Shown piece by piece: positions 45,249 through 55,700 of a stretch of DNA of 64,000 nucleotides (positions within the stretch are counted from its first letter, which is position 1; every line of letters begins with the position of its first letter). The stretch is taken from contig CAJZBQ010000037.1 in NCBI GenBank assembly GCA_914767885.1, positions 558,001-622,000 on the forward strand, written 5' to 3'. The stretch is from Blepharisma stoltei (taxonomy: Eukaryota; Ciliophora; Heterotrichea; Heterotrichida; Blepharismidae). Position numbers and translations under genes: made by a program. The notes beneath the pieces were generated by a model. That model did not search any database. It was not told the origin of the DNA and saw only the letters and a program-made list of their open reading frames with translations.

Positions 45249-48200
45249 ATGGAAGAAAAGAAGTTATTTGAGTTACGGTTAGAGCTAAAAGATGTAACCG
45301 GAGTGCCAAATGTAAAGCTAGTGCTTTAAGGGTAAGATTAAGTTAAGCTGTGTCTTTATAGTACCACTTCCTGAGAATCATGCATTCTACAGCATGAGCT
45401 GTGAGGTGGGCGATACACGTTTAACTTGAGCTCAGGTTGAAACCTCTACCATTTCGGTAGAGGCATTTTTCCTCCATGGTCTGAATCCTATGGAATTTGC
45501 CATTTCCAACTCAAGCAGCCAGGCTACCCGACCCTGCTTCGCTTAGACTAGACCACTCCTTTTCTTGGGACCCTTTTCAACTGGAAAGACTTTAGCCCTT
45601 GATTCTTGTCTAACCTGCCTTCCTTTTTCCCCTGGCTCATCACCAAAGGAAAAGATAATCCACTTACGCGCTTTTGAGATCGGCCGCAAAATAGCCTAGG
45701 CAGCAAGACACCCTGCCTCTATCGAGCGCCCCAAACTGGCCTGGTCTGCTGCAAAAAAGATCTAAAACCTGTCCCATAAGTCAGGCCACTAATCAGCAGA
45801 AAATAGTAGTGATCTTACGCCAGCGCTTAAAATAGAAATAGGAGATGTCAAAGAACAAATAGAAGGAAAAGGCGTCATAACTGTAAAATTAGATGATATT
45901 GCCATAGATACCAAACTTTCATTGATGTTGCGTCAAGGTGATAAACTTCTTGGAAATTCAAACGTCTCTTTAGGAACATTATTTGGAAAAGGCTTGCTTG
46001 GCACAGTAGAAAAATGGTTTAGGCTTAAAAAAGATAATGAAACAACAAATTTAAAGCTCAAAATCGGAGCTGTGCTTGGACGTAACGATAAGAAGATCCA
46101 AAAAATGGTCACCCCAGTCAGTTCTCATTCGAGAAGATCAAGCAGAAATTATAAAGAAGCTAAATGCCCTTATCTGGATAAGCTTTCCCTTAATAAAGAT
46201 GCGAATAGAGAAATGCTAGATGAGATGTGGAAAATCAGAAAAATCGCTGGGGAAACCGACCAAAGTAACTATATAAGAATCACTCTTGAGCCAGATTCCC
46301 CTGCCAAAATTGAAGCAGGGGAATCTGAGTTCCAAACCCCAAGATCAGACCAAATCACTATAGAAAAGCTTCAGTCTTGTAATGGCTCACAACTTAAACA
46401 AATAGTTAAAGCTTTATGTGAAGAAGCCCGACATTTGAGCATTATTGCGTCTCAACTTCCAGCCATGCGTGAGAATTTAACTCAAAATATCGAAAAAAGG
46501 CGAAATTTAGAAATTAGTTCACAGAGTGAAACAGAAGCGACAAAGGAGAATTGGACGGCAAAAGAACATGAGCTTCATAACTTGCAAAAAAAGAAAAATG
46601 AGCTTGTAAGGGCTTTGATTGAAAAACAAGAAAATTCAAGAAAGTTAGAAAATGAGCTGGATGGGCTCAAAGCACAATTTGGAGACTTAAAGCGTGAAAA
46701 TTTAAGATTGACCACTGATAAGCTATATAGAGAAGATGTTAGAAATGAGCTAGAAGAATTTGAAATCCAAGCTAAAGATACTGAAGACAGAAAAGCTGAA
46801 TTAAAAATAAAAGTTGATCAAGCTCATAAAGAGCTGAATGAAGCCCATCAGCGAAACATTAGCCAAATTGAGCAGCTTAAAGGAGAAAAAAATAGCATTA
46901 AATCCAGACTCGACGAAGTTTCAGCTGACTACGAAAAAATTTCCAATAAAAATGCTCAATTAAAAAACCACTTAAATTCACTCAAATCTAAACTAGAAAG
47001 CTCTGAAGAGCTTGATCAAACCAACAAAAACGCTTTAACTTCTTTTCATTTAGAGTCAGCTAACTCCCCCCCCCCCCCTCCGTGAGCGAACAAAAAAATT
47101 TTGTTCGCTCACGGAGGGGGGTTAATTTTTTTTTTTTAAAAAAAATTTATATATAAATTTTATAAAAAATATTTTTTTCGAAATTTAAAAAAAATCCTAA
47201 TTTGCAAAAATTGGGAAGCAAATATTAATTTAATTTGCAAAAATTTATGTTTTAAAACGCAATTTGTTTAAAATTAAACAGAATTAGCTCTAGATTTCAT
47301 TATACTAATTATCACTTATATATCAAAATTTTTTTCCATTAAAATTTTTTTTCTATTAAAAAAATTTTTGTTCACTCACGGAGGGTGGGTTTTTTGGTCA
47401 AAAAATGGCGATTTTTCTAATGGTTTTGTTCGCTCACGGAGGGGGGGGGGGGGAGTAAGCGTGATGAAATCCAAGAAAAGCTTTCAATTCTATTCAGCCA
47501 GCTTAAATCTCAATCAGAAGATATAAAAACAAAACAAGAAAGCTTACTTTCAGCAAAGCTCGAGCTTTCTCAGTCACTTTCTAGTATCGAATTAAGCATT
47601 GAGGAAAAAGAGCAAGAAATCATTGGCCTCAGACGGCAACTTTTCCAATCTTCTTGCAAAAAAATCACCCTCGAGCAAATTTGCTGTGTGCGTGCTGATT
47701 TATCTCAAATGATTGAAGACTTATCAAGGCTGCATTCTTTACATTTGGAATCCCGTGATGCAGTTTTACGTGACTTAGAAGCTGGAGCAAGCTATTTAGT
47801 TAAAGAAGGTGAAAAAATCCATGGGCAAGCTGAAAAATTAGATCAGCTGATTGATGCAGTTGATACAAAGGATGGCGAGCTTGACAGTCTTAAGGGACAA
47901 ATGGGAGAAATAAAGAAAAGAAACCCACCATATGTGCCTGCTAACAACGATCCAATTGATGCCGCTTTAGCTGAATTTCTTAATGCTCGACAAGTCCCTG
48001 TCCCAATACAGTTCACGAGGCAGGAATTAGGAACTTATATGTTTGGTACGAGGAAGATTAGTATGAAAATAGAAAATAATAGACTCATTGTAAGAATTGG
48101 AGGAGGATTCACTGGAATTGAAGAGTTTGTTGATATTTATACACCAATTGAGTTGGAAAGACAAGATGTAGTTGCACAGAAGAGTGCATTGATGACGCTA

Positions 48201-48305
48201 GGAAAAATAGGAGTTCAAAAATCCCAAGATTCGTCACCAAAACAAGCTAAAGTGATGATGGGAGTTTTTGAAAATTTAGCAAAATCGCCGACTAGGAAGA
48301 AATAG
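45249..48305 (+). CDS. C2-like/coiled-coil/GAS2-like domain protein (two insertions)
   Basis: 719 residues after removing 502 bp and a 395-bp MITE. ATG at 45249 (MEEKKLFELRLELKDVTGVP), TAG at 48303. The N-terminal 120 residues look like a beta-rich C2-type domain (ITVKLDDIAIDTKLSLMLRQ; WFRLKKDNETTNLKLKIGAV). A long coiled coil follows (about residues 205-560). The C-terminal part TYMFGTRKISMKIENNRLIV-RIGGGF resembles the GAS2/GAR microtubule-binding fold, whose core is VRVGGGW. Such a layout suggests a cytoskeletal linker, by inference. The insertion junction after LKDVTGVPNVKLVL falls within the C2-like domain. Confidence 0.75.
45317..45828. mobile_element. Insertion (502 bp) with imperfect 10-bp repeats
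   Basis: GCTAGTGCTT (45317-45326) and GCCAGCGCTT (45819-45828), 8 of 10 matching. Removal gives VPNVKLVLKIEIGDVKEQ. Begins TTTAAGGGTAAGATTAAGTT, resembling the start of the 37 kb insertion read on its own strand. The interior is GC-rich, with a small hairpin (CCTCTACC-atttc-GGTAGAGG near 45,445). Confidence 0.82.
47061..47458 (-). mobile_element. C-rich-ended MITE, inverted copy in coiled-coil gene
   Basis: Flanked by TAA on both sides (47061-47063, 47456-47458) and inserted in the opposite orientation (hairpin end first). Removing 395 bp joins SFHLESA to KRDEIQEKLSILFSQ. Confidence 0.93.
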
Positions 48306-48649
48306 ATTTTTGATTATATTAACTCTCTTGAATAATATTTATCAAATATATATAGAGGAGTTGACTATATGAAAATAATTAGATTAATTTTCCTATTTAG
48401 ATGTTTTAAATCAAGAATGGGGAAATAAGTAAAAATATTTAACTAAAGCCTTTAATTACCTGGAACCATAGCTTACTTCAAGAGCAAAAATTAATGAAAT
48501 TTGACATTTTGATATATCTTATTTGCCATTTCTAAATAATTTATTTCGAAATAGTTGTATTTAAAATGAATGACTCTTATGCATCCTGAATGATAATACT
48601 TCAAAAACTCTATAATTTTTATTAAATAATAATTACCAATAATAGTGAA
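48306..48649. other. AT-rich intergenic region
   Basis: 344 bp. Nothing recognised. Confidence 0.5.
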
Positions 48650-50530
48650 ATGGGATTATGCGGATCCAAACAGATTGCTCCTGAGTATACCTTGGATGTT
48701 ATAAAATATAAACTATCCAGCTATATTCAGCAGAGTAAAACTGAAAAACTTGCCAAACTGTGGCAAGATCAATTAGGAACAAATAAGCTGAAACATTTCA
48801 ATAATTTTCAAATTGACGACCCAATCATCAACTTTCATGGAAATCAATTGAATGCATTGGTTTACTCTATTTACCTCTGCAGGTACGAAATTTGCAAATT
48901 TTTGATTGAAAGTTGCAAAGCTAATTTGAAGATTGCTGATGACGTCTTCAAAATGGAAGGAAAATCTATCATTGAACATTGCTGCGAAACAGGGGATTTA
49001 AAGATGGTAAAATATTTTTTGCCAATTTACTATAATAGGCCAAGCAGCTCATATCGAAAATCTCACGTTTTTAATATTCCTACAGTTTCACTTACCAAAA
49101 TGAACACCTATTTATTTTTTTTAATTCCATTTTTATTTAATAGATAATAAGGTGATAAGAAGTTAGAGGAAGTGATTTTGTAGAGATAACGAAAAAAGAA
49201 ACCGCCATACGAAGAGCTTGTATAAAAGGTAACCTTGAAATTGTAAAATATATCAAGTATTACTTTAAAGAAAATGATCTTGAGCCTTCCTATGATTTTG
49301 ATGTTCATGCAGAAGACGAAATGAGTGGTGAAAACTGTGCTTTACTAGTCTGTAAAGAAGGGAATCTGGAAATTGCCAAGTTTTTGTACCATGAGTGCAA
49401 GGCCGATTTTTTTAAATTAAACACAAGATCAGAAAACGCTATACAGATTGCTGTGATTGGTGCTAAGAAAAGACCATTCAAAAAGCATTTAGAAGTCATA
49501 AAGTTTCTCATAGAAGAAATAGGAGTTGACGTAACGTACCAATATGAAGAAACCCTCCTTTCTGCCTCAGATCCACGTATAATAAAATATTTACTCCCCC
49601 CCTCCGTGAGTGAACAAAAACCATTAGAAAAATCGCTATTTTTTGCCCAAAAACCCACCCTCCGTGAGTGACAAAAATTTTTTTAATAGAAAATTTTTTT
49701 ATGTAAAAAAATTTTGATATATAAATGATAATTAGTATAATGAAATCTAGAGCTAATTCTGTTTAATTTTAAACGAATTGCTTTTTAGAACATAAATTTT
49801 ATAAATTAAATTAATATTTGCTTTCCAATTTTTGCGAATTAGGATTTTTTTTAAATTTCGACAAAAAATATTTTTTTATAAAATTTATATATAAATTTTT
49901 TTTAAAAAAAAAATTAACCCCCCCTCCGTGAGTGAACAAAATTTTTTTGTTCACTCACGGAGGGGGGGAGTTAGAAGAAAAACTAAATAGCAAAGGTATA
50001 GTAAGTGCGAGAAAAGACGTCATAGAGCAGACTTGCAATTATTTAATTAAGCAAAGTCCGCACGACAATGAGATACAAGAACTTCTTGACAAGCCTGTTA
50101 AACAACTAGAGATTCTTAAAACTTTGAAAACTGATATATCAGTTAGTTCAATATCCAAGAATAGCTTTGATTCAGAGGACTTTAGTGAAGTTTCATTAAC
50201 TCACCCCTTCTGTAAGTGAACAAAAACCATTGGAAAAATCCCTATTTTTTGCACCCTCTGTGAGCGAACAAAAATTTTTTAATAGAAAAAATTTTTTATG
50301 GAAAAAAAATTGATATATAATTGATAATTAGTATAATGAAATCTCAAGTTAATCTGTTTAATTTTAAAAAAATTGCGTTTTAAAACATAAATTCTATAAA
50401 TTAAATTAATATTTGCTTCCCAATTTTTGCAAATTAGAACTTTTTAAAATTTCGAAAAAAAATTAACCCCCCTTCTTCAGCGAACAGAAATTTTTTTTGT
50501 TCACACACGGAGGGGGGAGTAAGCAATTAA
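48650..50530 (+). CDS. Ankyrin-repeat protein with N-terminal acylation motif (three insertions)
   Basis: ATG at 48650 (MGLCGSKQIAPEYTLDVIKY): MGxCxS is a classic myristoylation plus palmitoylation start, so the protein is probably membrane-attached. Removing MITEs of 380 and 323 bp and a likely 128-bp TA-bounded insertion gives 349 residues ending VSLSN-TAA at 50528. Ankyrin-like units: GKSIIEHCCETGDLKMVKYF, KETAIRRACIKGNLEIVKYI, NCALLVCKEGNLEIAKFLYH, ENAIQIAVIGAKKRPFKKHL. The C-terminus is polar. Partner unknown. The stop is 18 bp from the stop of another small MGxC ankyrin gene on the opposite strand. Confidence 0.75.
49036..49166. mobile_element. Probable short TA-bounded insertion (128 bp)
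   Basis: In-frame stops and a frame change occur at about 49,140-49,158. TAG occurs at 49036-49038 and 49164-49166. Removing 128 bp gives KYFLPIYYNRGSDFVEITKK-ETA and a regular ankyrin spacing. Other TA pairs nearby are possible, so the exact borders are uncertain. Confidence 0.5.
49591..49973 (+). mobile_element. C-rich-ended MITE, copy in ankyrin gene
   Basis: Flanked by TTA on both sides (49591-49593, 49971-49973). Removing 380 bp joins DPRIIKYL to EEKLNSKGIVSAR. Confidence 0.93.
50197..50522 (+). mobile_element. C-rich-ended MITE, diverged copy at 3' end of ankyrin gene
   Basis: Flanked by TAA on both sides (50197-50199, 50520-50522). The left end has decayed to CTCACCCCTTCTGTAAGTGA. 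Removal leaves only two further codons (S-N) before TAA. Confidence 0.88.
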
Positions 50531-50548
50531 TTTAAAATATTTTTTTCA

Positions 50549-51284
50549 TTATTTCTTAAGATCTATTTCCACAGATGATAGACATCCCTTCATTTTCAAG
50601 AATTCAGCAACGTGATCATGATTATTTATAATTGCTACGTCTAAAGCTGTCCAATCATCAGAATTCTTGGCATTTACGTCAATTCCTTGTTGACAAAAGA
50701 AATAAAAGGTAATGCTGACAGAAAATAGGACTCCGAGTTGATACATCCTGATGGAGCGGTGGAACAGCGAGATGGGATGCGAAAGTGAGTTCTTTGTGAG
50801 CTAAGTAGACCATCTCAATTGGAAGCTTGCCAAGGCAGGGTGTTTTGTTCTCCCCAGAAGATCTTCCTGTCCCTGCCGGACAGGCAAGACAGGTTTTACT
50901 TTCCACGTGGATCATTCTTATCGGACATCTGGGCACCTTACAGATGGTGGCTTTGCCTTAGAGGAGCTAGTCCCTTGGACATTTGGCAGGTCAGAAATCC
51001 AAAGGTCGATTTTCTGGAGCCAAGATGGGGACAGTTAGTGATTTATCCTCTTATGGCGAGCCATAATCGTTTAATAATTGTCGACAAATCCACTCAACAG
51101 CTTCTTCATTCCCAACTGCAGCAGCATAATGCAAAATAGTATCATTAAACTCATTCAGGCCTTTACTTTGAGCAATGTAGCTTTTATTTACCGTCAAAAT
51201 GCTTATCAATGCTTTTGTATCCCCAGCTTGCAGATAAAAAACAGGCGAATTTGATTTTATCGAGGCAGATATACAAACTCCCAT
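50549..51284 (-). CDS. Small ankyrin-repeat protein with N-terminal acylation motif (one insertion)
   Basis: 114 residues after removing 391 bp. ATG at 51284 (MGVCISASIKSNSPVFYLQA), TAA at 50549. MGVCIS again fits dual acylation. Ankyrin units: DTILHYAAAVGNEEAVEWIC then, across the insertion, RQGIDVNAKNSDDWTALDVA and IINNHDHVAEFLKMKG. The join completes the ankyrin finger (ICRQGIDVNAKNSDDWTALD). It lies convergent to the previous ankyrin gene and may be a distant duplicate of its N-terminal part. Confidence 0.85.
50687..51088. mobile_element. Insertion (391 bp) with 11-bp direct repeats
   Basis: TTGTTGACAAA (50687-50697) and TTGTCGACAAA (51078-51088), 10 of 11 matching, no TA inside. Removal restores an ankyrin repeat. 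Read on the minus strand it starts TTATTAAACGATTATGG and ends ACCTTTTATTTCTTT. Confidence 0.9.
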
Positions 51285-51310
51285 TATTTATTAAAATGGC
51301 TTCTAAATTA

Positions 51311-52645
51311 TTAAAGTTTTGGCCTTGCAATCTTTCTTGCATAGAATCTACGCCACTTGTTATCTGTTTTTACAAGGTAAAATGCCCCTTCTGGGATTTC
51401 ATCTAAAGGATCTCTAGGTGTATAATTAGTTTTGACATAGTCACTTTCTCGTTTATCCATTCTTCTTGTATACTCATCAGGGGTTAATTTTATACGATTT
51501 TGCAAGAGGTCTCTAATAGGGTTATTAGCGCGTAGCTGGTTGATGAAGTTTTGAGCGTCTGGCCTCATATAAAGAGTGAACATAGAAGACGCAAGTCCTG
51601 AGCCATATGCGAATAACAGTACACGTTTTCCTTTTAAATCAATCGTAGGGTCACAAATCAAGCTGATTAAAGAAGCTGGTAAAGACCCACAATAAAGATT
51701 CCCTAGCTGCTTTCCTAGAAATGTTGCTGGTTCACATTTTCGATTCCAAGCTTCTTGGGAAAGCCTATTCACAATTTCATAGACTTTTGGGTCTTTAATA
51801 TTTGGGTTCTGAGTAAAGCTGAAATCAGCCTTATACACCTTGGGGTGGTTAAGCATATCAGTAAGGAACATTTTATTGAACGCTCTTCTGGTCATCTTAT
51901 AAAAAGGTGCATGGAAACACAAATACTCAGCTAATTCTTCGATTTTTGTAGTGCCTGTTTTCTGCTTTAATGATTCATAACAATTATGAATTGCGTCTAT
52001 ATAGCAGTCAATAGAATGATGCCCGTCTACAACTGGGTACTCACTTTGAGGGATTGGCTTGTAGAAATCATATGCGTGGACCATATATGTACTCCTTATA
52101 GGAGCCAATACAAGGGGTGCATTTGGGCCTATTAAGAACGCCACAGCTCCAGCCCCACCAGTGGCTCTAGCTGGGCCTCTTTCATATACAGCAATATCTG
52201 CTGCGACCACAATGCCAAGTCTTCCGTCCCAAGCTCTGCTTTCAATCCATGCAACTGTATTGAAAAAGGCTTGGATACCACCGTAGCAAGCATTAATCGT
52301 AGTGATTCCTTCAATTCCTTCATTTCCTTTGAAAAGATTCATTAAAAAGGTCTTTGTTGATTTTGCTTTGTCTTGGATTGTTTCAGTACCGATTTCAAGG
52401 CGGCCTATATCCCGAGGGGAAACGTGATTTTTTTCGAGAAGATTGACGACAACTGTTGAGGAAATGGAGTTGATGTCTTCACGATCACCTATACAGCTCA
52501 TTCTAAGCTGGCCTAGTCCAAGTGTATATTTTCCTTTGCCAACATTGTCGAAGGACTCGAGCTCTGACTGCTCAACATAAGTCTTAGGGAAGTAAATTTC
52601 GGCTGCGAGGATACCGATATCAGCAGGACGAGCCATGCCAGACAT
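51311..52645 (-). CDS. Hydroxymethylglutaryl-CoA synthase
   Basis: 444 residues, uninterrupted, ATG at 52645 (MSGMARPADIGILAAEIYFP), TAA at 51311. It condenses acetyl-CoA with acetoacetyl-CoA in the mevalonate pathway. The catalytic triad of the family is visible: Glu in RLEIGTETIQDKAKS, Cys in TINACYGGIQAFFN and His in YLCFHAPFYKMTRRAF. Further blocks are ATGGAGAVAFLIGPNAPL, YPVVDGHHSIDCYIDA and LFAYGSGLASSMFTL. Length fits the cytosolic form, and there is no obvious mitochondrial presequence. The start lies 105 bp from the stop of the WWE gene, in the same direction. Confidence 0.97.
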   Translation of the reverse strand: MSGMARPADIGILAAEIYFPKTYVEQSELESFDNVGKGKYTLGLGQLRMSCIGDREDINSISSTVVVNLLEKNHVSPRDIGRLEIGTETIQDKAKSTKTFLMNLFKGNEGIEGITTINACYGGIQAFFNTVAWIESRAWDGRLGIVVAADIAVYERGPARATGGAGAVAFLIGPNAPLVLAPIRSTYMVHAYDFYKPIPQSEYPVVDGHHSIDCYIDAIHNCYESLKQKTGTTKIEELAEYLCFHAPFYKMTRRAFNKMFLTDMLNHPKVYKADFSFTQNPNIKDPKVYEIVNRLSQEAWNRKCEPATFLGKQLGNLYCGSLPASLISLICDPTIDLKGKRVLLFAYGSGLASSMFTLYMRPDAQNFINQLRANNPIRDLLQNRIKLTPDEYTRRMDKRESDYVKTNYTPRDPLDEIPEGAFYLVKTDNKWRRFYARKIARPKL

Positions 52646-52750
52646 TTTATAAATAATTTAATTGAAAATCATGTTATTTATAATCTTAGCATTTTATATA
52701 AATCTTTTTATGAATATTTTTGAAGCATTTAATATTAATATAATTCATTT

Positions 52751-55700
52751 TTAAGGTTCTCCTCGTCTTACTTTTCGATTAAATCTTGTTTGCTCATTGT
52801 ACTGTTCATACTTCACCAAGTCAATTAAATACGCTTTTACATTTAAACCCTGCACTAAAACTTTCTTTTCTCCATTGCTATAAGCTGCTTCTATTTGTCT
52901 GCTCGCTTCCTTCGTATATGGCTTCCAACCTCTTCTATTATCATCTTGCCAATACCATATGACTTCATTTTCACTTAATTGTTTATTGACTATTTCCTCT
53001 TCACTTCCATCATTCCTCCTTACAGTTCTACTTATATTGGAATTTGGCAGGACTTGCCTATGAGGGTTGCCAAAAATGATTTTATATTTTCTTCTGTCAA
53101 TATCAATTACTACATCTTTTGCTCCCCTAGCATATGCATTTTCTATAACAGTACAGATAATATCAGAATAAGGCTCAAATTTTCCATCGTCTTTCATAAA
53201 AGTCCATTTAATATTTCTTGAAGAGGATAATTGTTCAAGTCTTTGAGAAATGCAGGCTGCTGCGAGTTCTACATTTTGAGGCAGGCCTACAATCCGAATA
53301 TTGGAGCCACCATAAAATAATTCAACAGAATATTCTTGCTTAAGTCGAGTTTTTAGGGAACTCCCTGGATTGATTTTGGAAAAAGTCTCAATGGGGCAAG
53401 GAATATCTTTTGAAACAGCCTGAATTTGTTCAGAAGGAGCTTGATTTTGTGGGATGCTGGGGTTGGAGGGGATTGAAAAGCCAGGGTTGCCCATAGGAGC
53501 ATTTTTTTGAGACTGAAAGCCCATTGGGTTATTATTTGCTGATTGGAAACCCATTGGATTGCTACCTGGCTGTTGGATGCTCATTGAATTGCTACTTGCT
53601 GGTTGGAAGTTCATTCGATTACTAATTGGTTGCTGGAAACCAGGATTGCTGCTTGGTTGTTGGAAACCAGGATTGCTGCCTGATTGCTGGAAACCAGGAT
53701 TGCTGCCTGATTGCTGGAAACCAGGATTGCTGCTTGGCTGTTGGAAACCAGGATTGCTAATTTTATAATTATTTGGTTGTTGAAAGCCAGGATTTCCCAT
53801 AGGACCTGATGTTTGGAAACCAGGGTTGATCGCAGAGCCATTATTTGGTGGTAGGAATCCTTGATTGCTCATTGGATTGCCACTTGGAGGCTTATTTATA
53901 AGAGGATTATTTGGTAAAAAGTGTGGGACCTGATTTGGATTGCTTGGTGCTGGAGGCAAGAATAAAGGCGCTTGAGGCTGCTTGATTTGATTACTATTTG
54001 CAATTTCATGGCTGCTTTGTAATTGATAGGGAGAAGGTGAGCTATATGGATTGTTTGATAGCGAAGATTGTTCATATGGACTATTTTGGGCTGGCACATA
54101 GCTAGGAGGCTTTGGCAATGATGTAATTGGATTATTCATACCTGACTGGGTATTTTGTGCTGAGGATTGCTGATTGAGATTAATTGAAGAGGAAAATGGC
54201 GGATTGATAGAACTCATTTGAGGATTTTGACCAGAAAATGAAGGATTTATTTTTATTGGCTGAGAATTTGGAGTGGAAAATGGCTGATTGATTTGAGAGC
54301 CAAAATTCTGAATATTTGAGTGGGATAAATAAAATGGCATTCGGTTCGAGCGAAATTGGCTCTGCCAATTTTTTCTTCTCCTCAAGCAATTTTATATATG
54401 GGCTGGTTTTTCTCTCGAGAACTTCTGCACAGCAATAACTGTTTAACTTTGGGGATAACCAAAGGAATAGCTCCTCAGTGCACTCAAGACGCTCAGAGTT
54501 TTGCCTCTCAACACATCCCCATGGGAGGATGACTCTTAGGTGGAACACGCGCAGGAGCTGAGTCAAGGGAAGGCAACGGCAACGCGCCAGGAGAGATGTG
54601 CGGCGACTGGAAGCGAAGCGTCGATAGAAGGCTTGGCCGGCGGGCTGACCACCGCGATTCCAAGATAGCTCTGTGACATCACTAGTTTAGCTAAATCCCT
54701 ATTTACTAGGGTGTGGCACTAGACACCTTAAACACCGACTAATATAAGATAAGAATATTTGAGGGGGAAATTACCTGAGTAGTTGAAACAGAAAAGGGCT
54801 GATTAATTGGAGGAGAAAGGGGCTGATTAGATGGAGTGGAGAAGGGCTGATTAATTGGAGGAGAAAGGGGCTGATTAGATGGAGTGGAGAAGGGCTGATT
54901 ATTTTGGAAGTATGGAGGCGGGCTGCGTGGAGGCAAAAAAGCCTGACCAATCTGAGAGGATGGTGGCTGATCAATTTGAGAAGTAATAGGCTGATTGATA
55001 GGTGAGGATATTGGCTGATTGATTTGAGAGGCAAATGGTTGATTGATAGGGGATGATGTTGGCTGATTAATTTGAGATGGAAATGGCTGATTGATAGGGG
55101 AGGATGATTGCTGATTCATTGGAGTTGGCAAGGGCTTGTTAATTGAATTTGGCTCTATAAATTTAGGCATAGATTCCCTACTTACCACAACTTGTTTTAT
55201 ACTTCCTTGCAATCTTGGTTTATTGTTTTCACCATTAGCTCTATTTGGTATTATATATTGCACATTATTTCCACTTGGCTGGGCATTCATAACTGAAAAT
55301 TGTTGTTTAGGAACAATCTGTTGGGCTTTTGGCTGAGAAATTGAAGGATTAAGCTCAGATGATTGTCCATTCAGCACAGAAACTGGCCCATTGCTTTCTT
55401 TCTGCTGAAAATTTGGCCTATATAATTGTTGAACGCCACCTGGCTGTAAATTTGGATTAAATACCTTCTCAGCCTTACTTTGAACAGGTATGCTTATATC
55501 TGGTTCAGGTATTGGATTAGCTGCACTAGAATCATTATATGATTCTATAAAATGCTGATTTGCTGAAATTGGCTGTGGGCTGACCATTGGCTGAATCCCT
55601 TGCGGTGTAATTTGTTGGTTTGAAGTCCCTGGCATTGGGTTTTTAGTGAAAGGCAGAAAATTTGAAGGAATACCCTTTTCTCTCATTAATGCGCCTTGGC

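Noticed and set aside
45440-45470. Hairpin in the 45.3 kb insertion as a bacterial-type terminator or tRNA arm
   Set aside because: No cloverleaf or pol III boxes could be recognised, and the context is eliminated eukaryotic DNA.
47061-50522. Regularly repeated C-rich motif as a CRISPR array
   Set aside because: Repeats are transposon ends in inverted arrangement, without spacers of constant size, in a eukaryote.
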